From Streptomyces piniterrae (GTDB lineage: Bacteria > Actinomycetota > Actinomycetes > Streptomycetales > Streptomycetaceae), in NCBI RefSeq assembly GCF_005048155.1, contig NZ_SUMB01000002.1, positions 902,295 through 966,294 of the forward strand: a DNA stretch of 64,000 nt, read 5' to 3'. Shown one piece after another: positions 1 to 7,282 of this stretch. Each line of letters starts with the position of its first letter. The first letter of the stretch is position 1. The position numbers and the translations under genes are program-made. A model generated the notes under the pieces. The model was not told the DNA's origin, did no database searches, and was given only the letters and a program-made list of their open reading frames with translations.

Positions 1-446
1 GTCTCCGGTGCGGTGTGGTCCGGGTGCTCCTGCGCCAGCAGCTTCGTCATCTCCGCCACCGTGCGCGGCTGCTCGTCGAGCAGCCCGAGAACGCGGTCCG
101 CACGAGTGGAGTTCCCCTGCCGCGCCTTGCCCCGCGCCGAGATGGCCTTCCGAGTCTTCTTCGCACTCCCCGCCGCCTTGGCCGGAGCCTTCTTCGCCGG
201 CTTGGCCTTCGGCGAGGTGGTTCCCGAGCGTCGTGCCGCGGGGATGGTCACCGGCTTCGTCACCGGCTCGGTCACCTCGGTGTCGACCTCCGTGGTCGGC
301 GATGTGACAGCTTCCTCGCCGGGGGCCGTTGCGAGGTGCTGCTGGAGGTCCTCCAGCTTCGTCCTGAGCTTCTGCAGCTCATCGATCTCTTGCGTGATGC
401 TGCTCAGCTTCGCAGTCACTTGTGCAGCGAGTTCCGCGTCGGACAT
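1..446 (-). CDS. Lys/Ala-rich, histone-like DNA-binding protein (3' end outside window)
   Basis: The gene runs off the left edge, so about 148 residues are visible. The N-terminal 40 residues form a probable coiled coil (heptad-like, with QEIDELQKLRTKLEDLQ). A Thr/Val-rich linker follows, then a basic stretch (PKAKPAKKAPAKAAG) like histone H1 tails. The last visible part (STRADRVLGLLDEQPRTVAEMTKLLAQEHPDH) looks like the start of a winged helix. I chose the ATG at 446 because a GAGAGCAGG ribosome site lies just upstream. Coiled coil plus basic tail plus winged helix suggests a chromatin-type or regulatory DNA binder. The family is not identified and the missing C-terminus limits the call. Confidence 0.7.
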   Translation of the reverse strand, partial: MSDAELAAQVTAKLSSITQEIDELQKLRTKLEDLQQHLATAPGEEAVTSPTTEVDTEVTEPVTKPVTIPAARRSGTTSPKAKPAKKAPAKAAGSAKKTRKAISARGKARQGNSTRADRVLGLLDEQPRTVAEMTKLLAQEHPDHTAPE

Positions 447-947
447 GGCACACCTGCTCTCTATTGCCTGATCGACCTGTGGTTGGCTGGATATTACTCA
501 CGTTTCCAGGGAACTAACCCTCCCCGCTTCCCTCACGATCACCGGCACGTGGTATCCGAAGCTCAGTATCGGAGCTGAACAGGCCCTCAAGTACGAGGTG
601 TTCGAGAGTGGCCTGAACATTCGTGTCAGTTATGAAGGGGAGTTGAACGAGCCAGGCGATACCCCTCCGCGCACCGCTACCGGCACGTTTGCTGCGGCTT
701 TCCTACTCGCCCGGCCGGCAGCCCGATGGACGGGCAACGTCGTCCAACACATTCATCACAGCGGCGGTCAACAGGGCAGCTGCACGCGATCAACCGTACT
801 GCCGGGGAAGGCGATGATGTCAACGTCGTGTGCCGGGATGAAGCCGATCAGGGGGTCCCACCCGGCAGCCCCGTTGGCGCACTCGGCCTCGAAGGTCTCA
901 TCTCGGCTCGGCCGTCGGCAGCACAATCCCGCGGGAACACCAGTCGT
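447..947. other. Intergenic region, no gene recognised
   Basis: About 500 bases separate the left-edge gene from the next one. The part near 490-520 is AT-richer than its surroundings; on the minus strand it has a TAATAT motif that could be the -10 box of the left-edge gene. Open frames here have no recognisable domain and no convincing ribosome site. I see no RNA gene or repeat. Confidence 0.4.
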
Positions 948-1484
948 TCAGCTGTAGTCGGCGTTCCGGAACGCCGCTTCGAAGAGCCGGTCGGCCAATT
1001 CGCCGAAGGCGGCGCACAACTTCTCGTCGGCGATACCGTCGGCGTAGCCCTGAAACGCCAGTCCGGCGGCCGCCTGGACAGCGGGTGTCGCCAACTCCGG
1101 ATCGACGGGGGAGGGCTCACCGGGCGGCCAGGGCGCCGGCCAGCGCTTGGGCCAGGGAATCGTCCGATGCGGCGGCGTGGGACACCAGTCGTCGCCGATC
1201 TCCTGCACGATCTCGCGAATGTCACGGCCTGACTGGTGCGCCCCGATCGTCGCCTCGGCCACTCCGTGGGTCGTCCGCCGGATGGCGAACCGTAGGAGTT
1301 CACGCGGCGGGAGCGGCTGCGGATTGAGGGCGACCTCCGAGCCACCATCGAGGGAACGGATCTGTGCCGCACCAGTGGTGAGGACCGGTCCGTGCGGGTG
1401 AAACAGATCCCAGAGCTCGGGGTGGAGACGCGCCAGCATCCGCATGATCCGCGCGGTGTGTGCTGCGCTGGTCGGACTTCCCAT
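948..1484 (-). CDS. Conserved-type hypothetical protein with an LNPQPLPPREL motif
   Basis: This is a 178-residue soluble protein without a signal peptide or membrane segment. Residues about 53-64 hold the motif LNPQPLPPREL, a Pro-rich signature I have seen in assorted actinobacterial and cyanobacterial hypothetical proteins, with no function I can name. The remainder is mostly helical, with Trp/Pro in the middle and an acidic C-terminal helix ending in ADYS. An ATG at 1484 is preceded by GTGGAGGCGGC. Codon use matches neighbouring genes. It stands alone between the left-edge gene and the phosphatase. Function unknown. Confidence 0.7.
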   Translation of the reverse strand: MGSPTSAAHTARIMRMLARLHPELWDLFHPHGPVLTTGAAQIRSLDGGSEVALNPQPLPPRELLRFAIRRTTHGVAEATIGAHQSGRDIREIVQEIGDDWCPTPPHRTIPWPKRWPAPWPPGEPSPVDPELATPAVQAAAGLAFQGYADGIADEKLCAAFGELADRLFEAAFRNADYS

Positions 1485-1612
1485 GCTCCGCCGCCTCCAC
1501 TCTCACCAGCTGACGAGGCGTAAGCATATTTCCTGTATACGCTTGAAGTCGCATTTCGGAGGCGGTCGTGTGTCGTGGAGACGTACGGCTACGCCACGCC
1601 CGCGCGCCAAAA

Positions 1613-2773
1613 CTATGCCTGTCCCTCCCCGAGCGCAGGCTCTCCCCGGGTGACCGCCAGCAGTGCCATGTCATCGTTGATACGCCCGCCGGTGTGGCGG
1701 CTCACCTCGGTGAGAAGAGTGTCGAGCAGTGCGTCCGGGCTGGGAAAGTCACGTCCGGTCAGCCCGGCAGCGGGGTTGTAGAAGTCCCCGGCACGATTGC
1801 GGGCCTCGGTGAGGCCATCGGTGTAGAGGAGAAGAGTCGCCCCCGGAGGGAAGGGCACCGTGTCGGTCCGGTCCTGGCCGGCGGCCAGCTCGGCCAGTCC
1901 CAGCGGGAGCGCTGGCTCGGATGGTTCCGCACTGCGCACCTGCCCGGCGTGCAGCAGCAGTGGCGCCGGATGGCCGCGGTTGACCAGCCGCAGTTCATCG
2001 CCGCGGTGCGGGATCTCGACGAGAACGCCGGTGACGAACCCCTCGGTCCGCTCGACCCCCGCCCGCCGCTCCGTTTCCCGTATCAGTGCCCGCTCGACCC
2101 TGGCGGCGATCCCGACGAGCGTGGCTTCCTCCTCGGCGGCCTCCCGGAACACCCCTATGGCGACGTCCACCGCCTTGACCGCCTCCATGCCCTTGCCCCG
2201 CACGTCGCCGACCAGGCAGCGTACGCCGTACGGGGTGTCCTGGGCGCTGTACAGATCGCCACCGATCTGCGCGTCTTTCACGGCTGCCTGGTAGCGCACA
2301 GCGATCCGCAGGGGCCCGATCGAGGTCGGCGGCCGCGGCAGCACGGCGCGCTGCACGGCGAGGGCGACTCTGCGTGCGGACCGCAGCCGCACGTCGCTGT
2401 AGTACATGAGACGGTTGACGACGATGGCGAAGGCCGAGACGGTCGCGACCGCCGCCAGCTCGCTCCGCCCACCGGTACCCCCGATGAAACCGAAGTGGGT
2501 GAGCAGCGCGAAGTCGGCGGCGCAGGCACCGAGGCCCGCCAGGACCGTCGCGCGCAGCGACAGCAGTGCGGCGGCCGTCATCGGCGCAGCTGTGTAGAAC
2601 GCCTCTCCGCTGGTATGCGCAGAGGTGTTGTAGTCGAAGAGGACACCCCCTACGAGCACGATGACGGGCAGCAACTGGAGGTGGCGCAGACACCAGCGTC
2701 CGACGGCGGTGCGCCCCACGCTCGGTGCCCTCACGTACCCGCTCCCGCTCTGTCGTCCGTCCACCATGCTCAA
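1613..2773 (-). CDS. Membrane-anchored PP2C-type (SpoIIE/RsbU) serine phosphatase
   Basis: The 386-residue protein has four hydrophobic segments in its first 125 residues (for example LLPVIVLVGGVLF) and then a SpoIIE-type PP2C catalytic domain. Recognisable motifs are IGGDLYS, LVGDVRGKGMEA, NRGHPAPLLL and LLLYTDGLTEAR, where the Asp residues bind metal, ending with the NDDMALLAV block. Such enzymes dephosphorylate anti-anti-sigma factors and so control alternative sigma factors. No kinase, anti-sigma factor or sensor domain beyond the membrane region lies beside it, so its partner must be elsewhere. Several in-frame starts exist near 2773. It is divergent from the 2922 gene. Confidence 0.9.
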   Translation of the reverse strand: MSMVDGRQSGSGYVRAPSVGRTAVGRWCLRHLQLLPVIVLVGGVLFDYNTSAHTSGEAFYTAAPMTAAALLSLRATVLAGLGACAADFALLTHFGFIGGTGGRSELAAVATVSAFAIVVNRLMYYSDVRLRSARRVALAVQRAVLPRPPTSIGPLRIAVRYQAAVKDAQIGGDLYSAQDTPYGVRCLVGDVRGKGMEAVKAVDVAIGVFREAAEEEATLVGIAARVERALIRETERRAGVERTEGFVTGVLVEIPHRGDELRLVNRGHPAPLLLHAGQVRSAEPSEPALPLGLAELAAGQDRTDTVPFPPGATLLLYTDGLTEARNRAGDFYNPAAGLTGRDFPSPDALLDTLLTEVSRHTGGRINDDMALLAVTRGEPALGEGQA

Positions 2774-2921
2774 GCATCCTCGGGCCGGATTACGGCTGCC
2801 AGTCGTGGAGCGGCCGTATGGGTTGGCGGCAGAGGAGCAGGTGGCCCTACGGGTACCCGCCGCGGGCGCCGCCCCGAATAACTATTCGATCGATGACGGT
2901 GCTCGCTGTTATCTTTCCGAC

Positions 2922-3653
2922 GTGGCGAAACTCAATCAGATCATTGCCGTGGAGAAGGGCGTCAAGTCCAAGTCTCATCAGGACCTGACGGCCGCTCATC
3001 ATGGGCTGCAGAAGCCGGCGCTGCTGGCCGGGATTTCTCGTACGTATCAGCCCAAGGACGAGGACGGGGAGCAGCTGCCGCCCGAGGCGACGCGGGTGCA
3101 GGTGAAGGCCGAGGACGTGCTCCGGGAGACGGCCCGTACGCTGACCCGGCTGTTTGACGTGACCGCCACCAAGGACTGGGCCAACTGCGCGGCGCGGGCC
3201 GATGTGAAGGTGGACGGGCGGACGCTGCTCACGCAGGTGCCGGTGTCGTATCTGCTGTTCCTCGAGAAGCAGCTCACCGATGTGAACACCTTCATACGCA
3301 AGCTGCCGGTGCTGGACGCGTCCGAGTCCTGGGTGCAGGATCCCTCGACGGACGCCTGGAAGACCGAGCCGGTCCGGACCGTGCGAACCAAGAAGGTGCC
3401 CCGCAACCATGTGAAGGCGGAGGCCACCGACAAGCACCCGGCGCAGGTCGAGGTGTACTACGAGGACATTCCGGTCGGCTACTGGACGACGGTGAAGTTC
3501 TCCGGCGCACTGCCCGCGCGACGGGTGAACGAACTGCTGGACAGGGTGGAGAAGCTGCAGCAGGCGGTGAAGTTCGCCCGTGAAGAGGCGAATGCGGTCG
3601 AGGTCACCGATGAGCGGGTGGGTGAGGTCGTCTTCGGCTACCTGTTCGGGTAG
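2922..3653 (+). CDS. Unknown protein encoded directly upstream of two tRNA-mimic RNAs
   Basis: I chose the GTG at 2922 (VAKLNQIIAVEKGVKSKSHQ), giving 243 residues; the frame is open further upstream but loses coding character. No clear ribosome site precedes it, so it may be leaderless. The protein is soluble and charged. The N-terminal third has KSKSHQDLTAAHHGL, the middle is acidic, and the C-terminal half carries a basic patch (VRTKKVPRNHVKAE) followed by a helix-rich tail with LLDRVEKLQQAV. I do not recognise the family: it has no TROVE, VWA, ligase or nuclease motif. Basic segments and the adjoining structured RNAs make an RNA-related role a reasonable inference only. Confidence 0.75.
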   Translation: MAKLNQIIAVEKGVKSKSHQDLTAAHHGLQKPALLAGISRTYQPKDEDGEQLPPEATRVQVKAEDVLRETARTLTRLFDVTATKDWANCAARADVKVDGRTLLTQVPVSYLLFLEKQLTDVNTFIRKLPVLDASESWVQDPSTDAWKTEPVRTVRTKKVPRNHVKAEATDKHPAQVEVYYEDIPVGYWTTVKFSGALPARRVNELLDRVEKLQQAVKFAREEANAVEVTDERVGEVVFGYLFG

Positions 3654-3664
3654 CGTCTACAACT

Positions 3665-3690
3665 CCCCGGGCGCCACAGTGCGGCCGGGG
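3665..3690 (+). terminator. Hairpin just after the 2922-3653 gene
   Basis: CCCCGG, a bulged G, CGC, loop CACAGT, GCG, G, CCGGGG fold into a strong GC stem 12 bases after the stop codon. No U-tract follows, so it could be a partial terminator, an mRNA 3'-end stabiliser or a processing barrier between the gene and the downstream RNAs. A smaller perfect hairpin (TGCGC-TAGGA-GCGCA) follows at 3691-3705. Confidence 0.6.
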
Positions 3691-3707
3691 TGCGCTAGGA
3701 GCGCAAG

Positions 3708-3842
3708 CTGAAACTGAAGTTTGTCGTGACGAACGCGGTCTCCAGTGGAGGTTCAAGCCCTCCCCGCGGCTTTTACGCGCCGCGGTAGCCCAACTCGGCA
3801 GAGGCGGACCGCATCAATCTCAGACTCTTGCTCCAGTCTCAG
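3708..3842 (+). ncRNA. Y RNA-like (YrlA-type) tRNA mimic, copy 1
   Basis: The core is a tRNA in circularly permuted order. A perfect T arm (GGAGG-TTCAAGC-CCTCC, 3747-3763) leads into CCGCGGC (3764-3770). An 8-base loop follows, then the complementary GCCGCGG (3779-3785), TA, and a D arm with GCC/GGC and the GG-containing loop (3788-3805). The anticodon-like stem pairs GCGGTC (3735-3740) with GACCGC (3807-3812). It continues outward to a lower stem of 10 pairs in 12 between 3708-3719 and 3831-3842. The 5' strand holds GACGAACG (3728-3735), which fits the Ro-binding strand I recall for bacterial Y RNAs. A closed acceptor and open anticodon end match known YrlA architecture. No Ro protein gene is in the window. 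Confidence 0.72.
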
Positions 3843-3847
3843 TATTC

Positions 3848-4011
3848 GCCACCGATCGCCGGATCGACCGGGCCGGGCCTGGTCGTCGGATGCCGGTTCA
3901 AGTCCGGCCCGTGCAGCTCTTTTCCCGATGCACGGTAGTTCAAAGGCAGAACACGACGACATGATGACTGACCCGCGCTCTTCACCGTGCCGGCGTGCGC
4001 AATTGGGTGGC
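3848..4011 (+). ncRNA. Y RNA-like (YrlA-type) tRNA mimic, copy 2
   Basis: It has the same plan as copy 1 with different sequence. The T arm is GCCGG-TTCAAGT-CCGGC (3892-3908), then acceptor strand CCGTGCA (3909-3915), a 13-base loop with a T-run, and the perfect complement TGCACGG (3929-3935). TA and a 4-bp D arm, GTTC-AAAGGCA-GAAC (3938-3952), follow. The anticodon-like stem is a perfect 7-bp pairing of GTCGTCG (3882-3888) and CGACGAC (3954-3960). Outer stems pair CGCCGG (3857-3862) with CCGGCG (3990-3995) and GCCACC (3848-3853) with GGTGGC (4006-4011). A terminator follows within 10 bases. The Ro-type GNCGAA strand is not obvious here. Covariation between the two copies argues for real RNA structure. 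Confidence 0.68.
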
Positions 4012-4017
4012 ATCACA

Positions 4018-4048
4018 GGGCTCGGGGGCAGGCTACGCCCCCGGGCCC
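4018..4048 (+). terminator. Strong hairpin ending the Y RNA locus
   Basis: GGGCTCGGGGGC pairs with GCCCCCGGGCCC across the loop AGGCTAC, 12 pairs with one G-U. A pyrimidine-rich run (TCCTCATCTT) follows within a few bases, as expected of an intrinsic terminator in high-GC DNA. It probably ends transcripts containing the two tRNA-mimic RNAs and insulates the TetR gene downstream. Confidence 0.7.
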
Positions 4049-4184
4049 GCTCCTCATCTTCCTGAGTGCCCGCACGATGACACTCACCCCGAGACCGATC
4101 TCCCCCCCCCGCCACAGGTGACCCATCGCCCGGCGAGGCGTTGGCTGGATCGTCTCTTACTTCCGGGCGTTGCCAGGCCTACCT

Positions 4185-4216
4185 TTGACTGCATGACCGG
4201 ATTCGAAATCTGGTCA
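4185..4216 (+). promoter_or_regulatory. TetR promoter and operator upstream of the TetR-P450 unit
   Basis: A TTGACT -35 box (4185-4190) is followed by a 23-base imperfect dyad with TGACC and GGTCA arms (4194-4216). It overlaps the expected -10 region (AAATCT) and sits about 30 bases upstream of the TetR start. Position and size fit autoregulation by the encoded TetR protein, with co-control of the P450. This assignment is inferred from geometry. Confidence 0.5.
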
Positions 4217-4247
4217 CGCGGTCAGGGAGAGGAAGGCTGAGGAGACG

Positions 4248-4970
4248 GTGGAACAGGCGGAGCGTGGTGAGCGCATCCTGGAGGCCGCGGCCGAGCTGCT
4301 GCTCGCCTGGGGCTATCGGCGAGTGACCATTGACGAGATCGCTCGACGTGCCAAGGTCGGCAAGGGCACCGTCTATCTGCACTGGAGGACCAAGGAAGCT
4401 CTCCTGCTGGCCGTCCTGCTCAGGGGCAAGTTGCAAGGCCAGCGGCGGGAGTTGGAGCGTATGCGTGCCGACCCGCTGGAGATTCTGCCGAGCCGGATGA
4501 TGTGTGGGCACTACCGCGACTTCACCGAAGATCCGGTGCTGCGCGCCGTCTACACCGACGACAGTGACATCCTCGGCCGGCTCAACGACGTCGCGAAGAA
4601 GGAACTCGCGGGACTGATCACCGAGGGCGAGCGGGCCCTGAACCGCCATCTGGAGGTGCTGCGCGAGCACGGTCTCGTACGCGACGACATGGACGTCATC
4701 CACCAGCGGTACGCCCTGATGGCCGTGGCCACCGGTTTCTTCATGGCCGAAGCACTGCTCTCCGACCGAGCCCCGGACACCCCGGAGACTCGGGCCGACA
4801 TCCTCGCTCACACGGTCCGCAGCGCGCTGGAAACCCCGGCGGGCTCCGACCCCGCTGCCGGCCGCAGCAGCGAAGCCGCAGCTGCCGCCGCCGCGCCCGA
4901 GATCATCGCGCTCTACGAGCACCTGGAAGAGCTCAGCGCGCAGGAGATGCGCCGGCAGTTGCGCAACTGA
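4248..4970 (+). CDS. TetR/AcrR-family transcriptional regulator
   Basis: The 240-residue protein has a typical TetR N-terminal DNA-binding domain: ILEAAAELLLAWGYRRVTI, then the recognition helix region VGKGTVYLHWRTKEAL. The ligand-binding C-terminal part is helical and ends with an Ala-rich linker and a short acidic helix (HLEELSAQEMRRQLRN). The start is GTG at 4248 after GAGGAGAC. The P450 gene begins only 27 bases downstream on the same strand, so both are probably one operon and this protein likely represses or senses a substrate of that oxygenase. A matching dyad lies upstream at 4194-4216. Confidence 0.92.
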   Translation: MEQAERGERILEAAAELLLAWGYRRVTIDEIARRAKVGKGTVYLHWRTKEALLLAVLLRGKLQGQRRELERMRADPLEILPSRMMCGHYRDFTEDPVLRAVYTDDSDILGRLNDVAKKELAGLITEGERALNRHLEVLREHGLVRDDMDVIHQRYALMAVATGFFMAEALLSDRAPDTPETRADILAHTVRSALETPAGSDPAAGRSSEAAAAAAAPEIIALYEHLEELSAQEMRRQLRN

Positions 4971-4997
4971 TCCCCACAACCTGGAGGAGAACGAACG

Positions 4998-6287
4998 ATG
5001 ACCGAAGCACCCACTGCCTCACCGCTCGCCGCGCACGTCGGCAAACACCCTGGCGAGCCGAACGTCATGGACCCCGCACTGCTGACCGACCCGTTCGGCG
5101 GCTACGGCAAGCTGCGTGAGCAGGGCCCGGTCGTCCGTGGCCGGTTGTTCGACGACTCGCCCATATGGTTTGTGACGCGTTTCGAGGAGGTCCGCGAAGT
5201 CCTGCGCGACCAGCGGTTCGTGAACAATCCGGCCGCGGCCGCGGCGGGCCCGGGGGAGGACCCCCTGTCCCGGATGATGGACATTTTAGGTTTCCCCGAG
5301 CATCTGCGTGTCTACCTGGCGGGCTCCATCCTCAACTGTGACGCCCCCGACCACACCCGGCTCCGCCGCCTGGTGTCGCGGGCCTTCACGGCACGCAAGA
5401 TCACCGATCTGCGGCCGCGGGTCGAGGAGATAGCCGAGGACCTGCTGGCCCGGCTTCCCGAACATGCCGAGGACGGTGTCGTCGACCTCATCCAGCACTT
5501 CGCCTACCCCCTGCCGATCACGGTGATCTGCGAGCTGGTCGGCATAGCCGAGGCGGATCGCCCACAGTGGCGGGAATGGGGGGCCGACCTCATCTCGCTG
5601 GAGCCGGACCGGCTCAGCAGAGCCTTCCCGGTCATGATCGACCACATCCACGAACTGATCCGCGAACGCCGCGGCTCGCTGACCGACGACCTGCTCAGCG
5701 AGCTCATACGCGCTCATGACGACGACGGCAGCCGCCTGAGCGACGTCGAGATGGTCACCATGGTCCTCACTCTCGTCCTGGCCGGCCATGAGACCACCGC
5801 CCACCTCATAAGCAACGGCACGGCCGCGCTGCTCACCCACCCCGACCAGCTCGGCCTGGTCCAGGCGGACCCGGGCCTGTTGCCGCGCGCCGTCCATGAA
5901 CTGATGCGCTGGTGCGGACCGGTGCAGGCGACCCAACTGCGCCATGCCACCGAGGACGTCGACGTCGCCGGCACCCGTATCAACAAGGGCGACTCGGTCC
6001 AACTGATACTGGTCTCGGCGAACTACGACCCTCGCCACTACACCGACCCCGAACGCCTCGATGTGACCCGCCACCCCGCCGGCCACGCCGAGAACCACGT
6101 CGGCTTCGGCCACGGCATGCACTACTGCCTGGGCGCCACACTCGCCCGCCAGGAGGCCGAAGTCGCGTTCGGCAGGCTGCTCGCGCGCTACCCCGGCATA
6201 TCGCTGGCCGTGGAACCGGATGCACTGGAACGCGTACCGCTGCCCGGCAACTGGCGGCTGGCTCGTCTGCCGGTGCGTCTGTCGTAG
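4998..6287 (+). CDS. Cytochrome P450 (bacterial class, CYP107-like)
   Basis: This 429-residue protein has full P450 length for a soluble bacterial enzyme. The I-helix oxygen-activation motif AGHETT lies near residue 261, the K-helix ExxR as ELMR, and the heme-binding loop is GFGHGMHYCLGATLAR with the thiolate Cys near residue 377. A ribosome site TGGAGGAGAA precedes the ATG. It would hydroxylate a small hydrophobic substrate using ferredoxin and a reductase encoded elsewhere; no ferredoxin gene is adjacent. The TetR gene 27 bases upstream probably controls it. The substrate cannot be inferred; no biosynthetic cluster surrounds it. Confidence 0.95.
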   Translation: MTEAPTASPLAAHVGKHPGEPNVMDPALLTDPFGGYGKLREQGPVVRGRLFDDSPIWFVTRFEEVREVLRDQRFVNNPAAAAAGPGEDPLSRMMDILGFPEHLRVYLAGSILNCDAPDHTRLRRLVSRAFTARKITDLRPRVEEIAEDLLARLPEHAEDGVVDLIQHFAYPLPITVICELVGIAEADRPQWREWGADLISLEPDRLSRAFPVMIDHIHELIRERRGSLTDDLLSELIRAHDDDGSRLSDVEMVTMVLTLVLAGHETTAHLISNGTAALLTHPDQLGLVQADPGLLPRAVHELMRWCGPVQATQLRHATEDVDVAGTRINKGDSVQLILVSANYDPRHYTDPERLDVTRHPAGHAENHVGFGHGMHYCLGATLARQEAEVAFGRLLARYPGISLAVEPDALERVPLPGNWRLARLPVRLS

Positions 6288-6291
6288 CGGC

Positions 6292-7056
6292 TCAGGCAGC
6301 GACCAGCACGGCGAGGTCGTAGCGCTCGACGACGGGAGCCGGCCGACTCCTCGACCCGCTTCGGGCGTCCGCCTCCAGGCGTCGCAGGCCGTCCTGGAAG
6401 TCCGCGGGAGTGAGCTGGGCGAACTTCGACTGCGGCTGCGAAGTCATACGGGCGTAGTACTCGTGGAGGCTGGTCGCTGCCGGCCGGGCAAAGGAGGTGA
6501 CGGTCCGAACCGTGAACCCGGCCGCCTCGAAGTCCCCAAGCACCTGGGACTTCGAGGGAAACCTCTGTTCGTCCAGCTCACGAAGGCGCGGCCAGTAGTC
6601 GTAGACCAGCGCGTCCAACCGTTCCCGGAAAGTGGTCCGGATGACCACCACTCCCTCGGGACGCAGTACGCGGGCCAGCTCGCGAGCCACCCGCGACCGG
6701 TCGGGCAGATGATGGATCACACGTGACAGCAGCGCGAGGTCGAACAGGTCGGAGCGGGTGGGCACGGCTTCCGCAGTGCCCAGCAGGTAGTGGACCGAGG
6801 GGTGGGCGTTGAGACGCCGAGCCTGGGCGAGCATCGGTACGGACGCATCAACCCCGACCACGGTCGATCCCATCAGCCAGCGGGCCATGGCCGAACAGAA
6901 CATTCCGGTGCCCGCCCCGATTTCCACGATCGAGGGAGAAGGGCGGTCTGTGAAGGAACCGATCAGCCGTGTCCAGTCGCGGAGCGACTCCTCGGGCATC
7001 GCATTGCCACCCTGATAGACCCCGGCCAACCGCTCGTCGTCATAGACCCTGTTCAT
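6292..7056 (-). CDS. Class I SAM-dependent methyltransferase
   Basis: The 254-residue protein shows motif I as VEIGAGTGMFCSAMA, motif II with VVGVDAS, and post-motif LLSRVIHHLPDRSRVARELARVLRPEGVVVIRT, typical of Methyltransf_11/25 proteins. I set the start at the ATG at 7056 (MNRVYDDERLAGVYQGG); the frame is open further back through the G-rich repeat, but coding there would be low-complexity. There is no strong ribosome site directly before it, though the leader carries seven GGAGG-containing repeats. It ends 4 bases from the P450 stop, converging with it. The substrate is unknown. Confidence 0.88.
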   Translation of the reverse strand: MNRVYDDERLAGVYQGGNAMPEESLRDWTRLIGSFTDRPSPSIVEIGAGTGMFCSAMARWLMGSTVVGVDASVPMLAQARRLNAHPSVHYLLGTAEAVPTRSDLFDLALLSRVIHHLPDRSRVARELARVLRPEGVVVIRTTFRERLDALVYDYWPRLRELDEQRFPSKSQVLGDFEAAGFTVRTVTSFARPAATSLHEYYARMTSQPQSKFAQLTPADFQDGLRRLEADARSGSRSRPAPVVERYDLAVLVAA

Positions 7057-7132
7057 GCCAGCCAATGCTGCGGGCGCCGCCGCCCCGGAGCAAGAGCGCC
7101 GATCCTTCCACGCCCCGTCCTCCCCGTCTCCC

Positions 7133-7188
7133 ACCTCCCCACCTCCCCACCTCCCCACCTCCCCACCTCCCCACCTCCCCACCTCCCC
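7133..7188. repeat. Seven perfect tandem copies of an 8-bp unit (ACCTCCCC / GGGGAGGT)
   Basis: Seven exact copies lie in the 226-base gap between the methyltransferase and tap, with a degenerate eighth copy after them. On the strand transcribed into the methyltransferase leader the unit is GGGGAGGT. Each copy therefore holds a GGAGG Shine-Dalgarno core and a G4 run, so the leader could form a G-quadruplex or bind ribosomes unproductively. Repeat number is probably variable between strains by slippage. Confidence 0.9.
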
Positions 7189-7282
7189 GCCTCCGCACCC
7201 CACGGCGCCGCGCCAAAATGAGTGCCGTAATGGGCGATCCGATGTGTGGTGGAACGTTAGAATCCGGTAGGGAGGTGGATTG

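Noticed and set aside
1568..2881. Plus-strand frame opposite the SpoIIE phosphatase
   Set aside because: It is Arg/Pro/Gly-rich and lacks any domain, while the minus strand carries the phosphatase motifs.
3735..3960. Two ordinary or pseudo tRNA genes
   Set aside because: T and D arms look like tRNA, but the order is permuted, the acceptor is closed by a loop, and no anticodon loop exists. A YrlA-type Y RNA explains all parts; permuted tRNA genes with ligated halves are the less likely alternative.
7133..7188. CRISPR array
   Set aside because: The repeats are 8 bp, contiguous, without spacers, so this is a simple tandem repeat.
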